Both the position numbers and the translations under genes were made by a program. A stretch of DNA of 64,000 bases from UBA8919 sp041658185 (GTDB lineage Bacteria; Elusimicrobiota; UBA8919), in NCBI GenBank assembly GCA_041658185.1, contig JBBAAR010000006.1, positions 62,001 to 126,000 on the forward strand. Direction: 5' to 3'. The notes under the pieces were generated by a model. That model ran no database searches. It was not told the origin of the DNA and worked only from the letters and a program-made list of their open reading frames with translations. Positions 59,921 to 64,000 of this stretch are shown piece by piece (within the stretch, counting starts at the first letter, position 1; every line of letters begins with the position of its first letter).

Positions 59921-61681
59921 ATGAAACGAACGCATAATTGCGGACAATTGCGCAGTTCCGATATTTCTAAAAAGGTAATTCTTTGCGGATGGGTGCATAC
60001 CCGCCGGGACCACGGCGGAATTATTTTTATTGATTTGCGCGATAGATACGGCATTACACAGGTCGTTTTCGGCGGCGGCGATGTACTTTCCAAAGCGAAG
60101 GATTTAAAGCCGGAATATGTGGTTTCAATTGAAGGAACCGTAAGCATTAGACCCGAAGGCACCGTCAATAAAAATCTCCCCACCGGCGAAATAGAAATTG
60201 CCGCTGAAAAATTTGAAATACTGAACGCATCAAAAACCCCGCCGTTTGAAATTGACTCGGCGAACATTCCGTCGGAGGAGGTCCGCCTTAAATACAGGTA
60301 TATTGACCTCCGCCGCCAGGAGATGAAAAAAAATATTCTGCTGAGGCACGAAATAATTTTTGCAGTCAGAAATTTTTTAAGTAAAAATGATTTTATAGAT
60401 GTGGAAACGCCGCAATTGACGAAGTCCACTCCGGAGGGTGCCCGCGATTTTCTTGTTCCTTCCAGATACGAGCCGGGGAAATTTTTCGCCCTTCCGCAGT
60501 CGCCCCAACTTTTCAAGCAACTTTTAATGGTTTCCGGATTTGACAGATATTTTCAGATAGCAAAATGTTTCCGCGACGAGGACTTGCGTTCCGACAGACA
60601 GCCGGAGTTCACGCAGATTGATATTGAGATGTCTTTCATTGACGAGGATGATATAATTTCCGTCACCGAAAAACTTATTTTTGAGATTTTCAAAACCGCC
60701 GGTATTGAGATAAAAATTCCGATTGAAAGAATGTCTTACGATACGGCTATGCTGAAATACGGAGTTGACCGTCCGGACACGAGGTTTGCTCTTGAAATTT
60801 CCGATTTGACGGAAACGCTTAAAAATACCGGTTTCAAGGTTTTTGCGGAAGCGATAAAAAACGGCGGTGTGGTCAGGGGGATTTGTGCACCCTGCGGCGA
60901 AAAGTTTTCCCGTCAGCAGATTGACAATCTGACGGAATTCGTCAAAAAATTCGGTGCCAGAGGGCTCGCATGGATGAAAATGACGGAAAAGGGTTTTGAA
61001 TCCAATATCGTAAAATTTTTTACGCCCGCCGAGCTTGAAAATATCGGGAAAACGTTTAATTCAAAGCCGGGCGATATTGTGTTTTTTGCCGCCGACAAGG
61101 AAAAACCGGTCTGCGATGTTTTGGGCGCTTTGCGGATTCATCTTGCGGAGTTGCTTGGTATTATTCCGAAAGACAAATTTAATTTTTTATGGGTAGTGGA
61201 TTTTCCGCTTTTCGCGTACAATTCCGATGAAAAAAAATGGGATGCGGTGCATCATCCGTTCACTGCGGCTAATGAAGATATTTTACAACTATCAACTGAC
61301 GACCCCCGCCTGTCGCATCTAAAATCCCGCGCATATGACATTGTCTTAAACGGCACGGAACTCGGCGGCGGTTCAATAAGAATTCACAAAAAAGATGTAC
61401 AGGAAAAAATTTTTGATATACTGAATATTACAAAAGAAGATGCTGATGTGAAATTCGGATTTTTACTTTCCGCGTTTGAATACGGCGCTCCTCCTCACGG
61501 CGGAATTGCACTGGGGCTTGACAGGATTCTTGCTATGATTACAAAATCGGAGTCAATAAGAGATGTCATTGCATTTCCCAAAACCCAGTCGGGCAGTTGT
61601 CTTCTTACCAATGCGCCGTCGGAAGTTTCCGAAAGACAGTTGAAAGAATTAAAAATAAAAATTGATAATATAAAAAAATGA
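59921..61681 (+). CDS. aspS: Aspartyl-tRNA synthetase
   Basis: A 586-residue class IIb aminoacyl-tRNA synthetase. It shows an N-terminal anticodon-binding OB domain (residues 15-105; VILCGWVHTRRDHGGIIFIDLRDRYG), class II motifs (SRYEPGKFFALPQSPQLFKQ, FRDEDLRSDRQPEFTQIDIEMSF), the GAD insertion domain (about residues 300-430) and motif 3 near GIALGLDRILAM. Bacterial-type length. Whether it is discriminating or charges tRNA-Asn too cannot be told by eye. It overlaps the LysM gene by four bases. Confidence 0.96.
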   Translation: MKRTHNCGQLRSSDISKKVILCGWVHTRRDHGGIIFIDLRDRYGITQVVFGGGDVLSKAKDLKPEYVVSIEGTVSIRPEGTVNKNLPTGEIEIAAEKFEILNASKTPPFEIDSANIPSEEVRLKYRYIDLRRQEMKKNILLRHEIIFAVRNFLSKNDFIDVETPQLTKSTPEGARDFLVPSRYEPGKFFALPQSPQLFKQLLMVSGFDRYFQIAKCFRDEDLRSDRQPEFTQIDIEMSFIDEDDIISVTEKLIFEIFKTAGIEIKIPIERMSYDTAMLKYGVDRPDTRFALEISDLTETLKNTGFKVFAEAIKNGGVVRGICAPCGEKFSRQQIDNLTEFVKKFGARGLAWMKMTEKGFESNIVKFFTPAELENIGKTFNSKPGDIVFFAADKEKPVCDVLGALRIHLAELLGIIPKDKFNFLWVVDFPLFAYNSDEKKWDAVHHPFTAANEDILQLSTDDPRLSHLKSRAYDIVLNGTELGGGSIRIHKKDVQEKIFDILNITKEDADVKFGFLLSAFEYGAPPHGGIALGLDRILAMITKSESIRDVIAFPKTQSGSCLLTNAPSEVSERQLKELKIKIDNIKK

Positions 61682-61926
61682 AAAGATTTTTTGTGTTTTA
61701 CTTTCTTACTTTCTCACTTTCTCACTTTCTCACGCCCTTACATTCCCAGCAGAAACCAAAAACATATAATGTGTGGGTTTGGCAGGAAAACGGGGATTGT
61801 CTCTGGAAAATCGCGGAAAAGTTTTACGGCGACGGGAGAAAGTGGAAAATTATTTATGAAGCGAACAAAGACGAGATTAAAGACCCGCGAAAAATATATC
61901 CCAAACAAAAACTTATAATTCCATGA
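61678..61926 (+). CDS. Exported LysM-domain protein
   Basis: An 82-residue protein: a signal peptide (to about residue 24) followed by a single LysM domain (about residues 35-82; QENGDCLWKIAEKFYGDGRKWKIIYEANK, YPKQKLIIP), which binds peptidoglycan-type glycans. The signal-peptide core FLTFSLSHFLT is encoded by a four-unit octamer repeat (61702-61733). The start overlaps aspS and the stop overlaps phoH. Confidence 0.87.
   Translation: MKRFFVFYFLTFSLSHFLTPLHSQQKPKTYNVWVWQENGDCLWKIAEKFYGDGRKWKIIYEANKDEIKDPRKIYPKQKLIIP
61702..61733 (+). repeat. Octamer tandem repeat encoding the LysM signal core
   Basis: One TTTCTTAC followed by three exact TTTCTCAC units (32 bases). An eight-base unit is not a multiple of three, so loss or gain of one would shift the frame after the first 10 codons. 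Confidence 0.88.
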
Positions 61927-62837
61927 TAGATAGAAAAATTCACATAGGAACATCCGACGATGCGCTGTCGCTTTTTGGTCAATATGATGAAAATCTGAAA
62001 CTTTTGGAAAAAAGGTTCAATGTAAAAATTTTTGCGCGCGGAAACGAAGTGACCGTAAGAGGCCGCAAGAAAAATGTGGACAATGCCGAGTATGAGTTAA
62101 AGAATATCATGATGAAACTGAAACAAGGAACCGACGATATCGGACAGTTTATTTCTGTGACTCCCGCCGATGCAATTATAGTTACCGACAGAGGCAAGCC
62201 GATAAAAGCGAGAACTAAAAATCAGGAAAAATATGTTGAAGCGATGAACGAATACGATATGGTTTTTGCGGTCGGTCCCGCCGGCACCGGTAAAACATTT
62301 CTTGCGGTTGCTCAGGCGGTGAAATTACTGAAAGAAAATAAAATTTCAAGGGTTGTTTTAACGAGGCCGATAGTTGAAGCGGGAGAAAAACTCGGATTTC
62401 TTCCGGGCGATTTTTATGAAAAGGTCAACCCGTATTTAACGCCTCTTTTTGACTCATTTTACACGCTTGTCGGTCCCCATCATTTCACAAGATATAGAAG
62501 TGAGGGGATTATTGACATAGTTCCGCTTGCCTATATGAGAGGCAGGACACTTGACGATGCTTTTGTAATTTTAGACGAAGCGCAGAATACTACGCTTGAA
62601 CAGATGAAAATGTTTCTGACCCGTCTCGGAAGCGGTTCAAAAGCGGTGATTACCGGCGACATAACCCAGATTGATTTTGAAAATAAAAAGTCATCGGGAC
62701 TTGTTCTGGCGACGGAGATTTTGCGTTCTATTACCCAGATAAAATTCGTGAATTTTACCGAAAAAGACGTTTTAAGACACGGGATAGTCAGAAAAATCGT
62801 CGGGGCGTTTGAAAAGTGGGAAAAAAGACATGCTTAA
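61923..62837 (+). CDS. PhoH-like ATPase
   Basis: A 304-residue PhoH family protein with a short N-terminal KH-like region, Walker A GPAGTGKTF near residue 116, LTRPIVEAGEKLGFLPGD near residue 145 and Walker B FVILDEAQNTT near residue 215. Function in RNA metabolism is suspected, since it is usually near ybeY. It overlaps the next gene by eight bases. Confidence 0.93.
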   Translation: MIDRKIHIGTSDDALSLFGQYDENLKLLEKRFNVKIFARGNEVTVRGRKKNVDNAEYELKNIMMKLKQGTDDIGQFISVTPADAIIVTDRGKPIKARTKNQEKYVEAMNEYDMVFAVGPAGTGKTFLAVAQAVKLLKENKISRVVLTRPIVEAGEKLGFLPGDFYEKVNPYLTPLFDSFYTLVGPHHFTRYRSEGIIDIVPLAYMRGRTLDDAFVILDEAQNTTLEQMKMFLTRLGSGSKAVITGDITQIDFENKKSSGLVLATEILRSITQIKFVNFTEKDVLRHGIVRKIVGAFEKWEKRHA

Positions 62838-64000
62838 TTTTATAAAGAAAATCATAAAAGGACCGATTAAAAAAATTCTTCTGTGGACGGAAAAGGCCAC
62901 CCCGTCGGGAAAAATGAAGTTCAATCCGGAGATTTTCAAAAAGGATATTCATATACCGACCAGCATAATAGCCGTTTTTATTTATGTAAGTTTGGTCCTG
63001 ACAATTTCGTTTGAACTCGGGTTAAATTTAACCGGTGTTTCGGGACTTGTGATATTTCTTGCGGCAATTATGTCGCTTTCCGTAATTTACATAAGAAAAT
63101 CACAGACCGACTTTATTAACGACGATGAAAGCGTAATGCTTGTCGGGTTTATTCTGATATTCGTCATTTTTCTGTCTGGCGCGATGAAAACTTACGGTTT
63201 TCCTGCATGGGCTATACCGGTATCGGTCGTCGCAATTTTGATAACGCTACTTGTGTCGCCGGCGGTTGCAGTGGTTAGCAGCTTGATAGTAAGCATTTTT
63301 TCCGGAATTTTATTTAATTTTTCCATCTCGGCATTTTCGGTTTCATATATCGGTTGTATCGTAGGGATTTTTTCATCGGCGAAAGTTAGAAACAGACATG
63401 ACCTCATCAAAATCGGCTATTACATAATTTTGACCAATATCATCGTTATTACTTCCGTCGGACTTCTTGAAGGTTGGGCTGCAAAAATGTTTCTGCCGTC
63501 GGTAATGTGGGGCGCCGCCAGCGGCGTTTTTTCCGTTATGCTCTCATCCGCATTTCTTCCGTATCTTGAGAAATTTTTTTCCAAAACAACATCAATTCGT
63601 CTTTTAGAACTCGGAGATTTCAACCAGCCGCTGCTGAAACGTTTAATGCTGGAGGCCCCCGGAAGTTATCACCATTCTTTGATGGTTGCTTCACTTTCCG
63701 AAACCGCTGCCGATGATGTCGGCGCCAACCCGCTTTTATGCCGCGTGGGTGCGTACTATCACGATGTCGGAAAGATTACGACGCCGGAGTATTTTATAGA
63801 AAACCAGTCGGCAATTATTTCCAAGCACGAGGATTTGAAATCGCAGATGTCGTCTTTCGTGGTTATTTCGCATGTAAAAGAAGGCGAGCGTCTTATGAAA
63901 GAATACGGGATTGACAGAGTTGTTATTGATATTGTCCGTCAGCATCACGGGACATCTTTGGTCCATTATTTTTATATGAAGGCACTTGAAAGCGGCGTTG
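62830..64000 (+). CDS. 7TM-HD phosphohydrolase (PgpH-like), partial at right edge
   Basis: The frame runs off the window after about 390 residues. It has a basic N-terminus, about seven transmembrane segments (residues 45-260) and then an HD domain (APGSYHHSLMVASLSE near residue 276, YYHDVGKI near residue 309, IVRQHHGT near residue 374). PgpH proteins hydrolyse cyclic di-AMP. Unlike Bacillus-type PgpH, no large extracytoplasmic 7TMR-HDED domain lies between the first and second membrane segments. It follows phoH, the usual neighbour. Confidence 0.85.
   Translation, partial: MLNFIKKIIKGPIKKILLWTEKATPSGKMKFNPEIFKKDIHIPTSIIAVFIYVSLVLTISFELGLNLTGVSGLVIFLAAIMSLSVIYIRKSQTDFINDDESVMLVGFILIFVIFLSGAMKTYGFPAWAIPVSVVAILITLLVSPAVAVVSSLIVSIFSGILFNFSISAFSVSYIGCIVGIFSSAKVRNRHDLIKIGYYIILTNIIVITSVGLLEGWAAKMFLPSVMWGAASGVFSVMLSSAFLPYLEKFFSKTTSIRLLELGDFNQPLLKRLMLEAPGSYHHSLMVASLSETAADDVGANPLLCRVGAYYHDVGKITTPEYFIENQSAIISKHEDLKSQMSSFVVISHVKEGERLMKEYGIDRVVIDIVRQHHGTSLVHYFYMKALESGV

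Overview
The window is a gene-dense, AT-rich bacterial chromosome segment with short intergenic gaps and many genes that overlap by a few bases. Its gene set points to an uncultured, strictly anaerobic, probably diderm (two-membrane) bacterium. Evidence includes a four-subunit 2-oxoacid:ferredoxin oxidoreductase, hydrogenase maturation factors HypA and HypF, molybdenum cofactor genes, a TolQ/TolR-type motor pair, exported lipoproteins and a bacterial histone. The mixture recalls candidate lineages such as Elusimicrobiota or Omnitrophota. That placement is inference from gene content only; no rRNA or ribosomal protein gene is present to test it.

Layout: 1-412 holds a gene tail and a truncated ORF6N gene. 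413-3965 holds an exported protein, hypA and hypF. 3975-4306 holds tRNA-Lys and tRNA-Leu around a palindromic repeat. 4329-8541 is a protein quality-control block (tig-clpP-lon), followed by a class V aminotransferase. 9660-11361 is an ABC exporter followed by a singlet histone-fold protein. 11449-16108 runs through an unknown membrane protein, TolQ/TolR, a response regulator, a DUF2344 protein and RNase G. 16169-19826 is a lipid-kinase-like protein, a second ABC exporter and a polysaccharide deacetylase. 19831-25549 holds a tRNA-Leu, a YfhO-like protein, endonuclease IV, a small protein, CstA and a lipoprotein. 25629-29648 has an unusual group: a lipoprotein-like AmrS radical SAM enzyme, a TauE/DsbD-type membrane protein, a membrane spermidine-synthase-like protein and a 41-residue lipoprotein.

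29776-32134 is a molybdopterin cluster (moaA-moaC-MOSC-mogA), followed by an XRE regulator and a response regulator with a long, possibly structured leader. 33559-36054 is the oxoacid oxidoreductase. 36051-45222 carries an ArgA-like acetyltransferase, a Nudix hydrolase, TldE, aroE-aroC, a cell-wall amidase, murI and the preQ1 pathway queD-queC-queE-queF. 45269-47549 (minus strand) is a coupled NSS transporter, a 33-residue partner and a class B acid phosphatase. 47621-57035 includes PilZ, CinA, CBS, ThpR, a second deacetylase, RuvX, MltG, FecR, DUF502, a GAF-PAS histidine kinase and TldD. 57127-59734 is an AT-rich accessory island: a DHH-like protein, a beta-class DNA methyltransferase and a membrane protein. 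The end carries aspS, a LysM protein, phoH and a partial pgpH.

Two themes stand out. First, short palindromic and pyrimidine-rich tandem repeats are scattered between genes and also inside coding regions (hypF, the oxidoreductase alpha subunit, thpR). In three exported proteins, non-triplet tandem repeats (7- or 8-base units) encode the signal-peptide core, so a change in copy number would shift the frame. Second, several small or unusual proteins lie between housekeeping genes: the histone, the predicted lipoprotein radical SAM enzyme, the NSS small subunit and the DHH-methyltransferase island. These are the best candidates for undescribed biology here.
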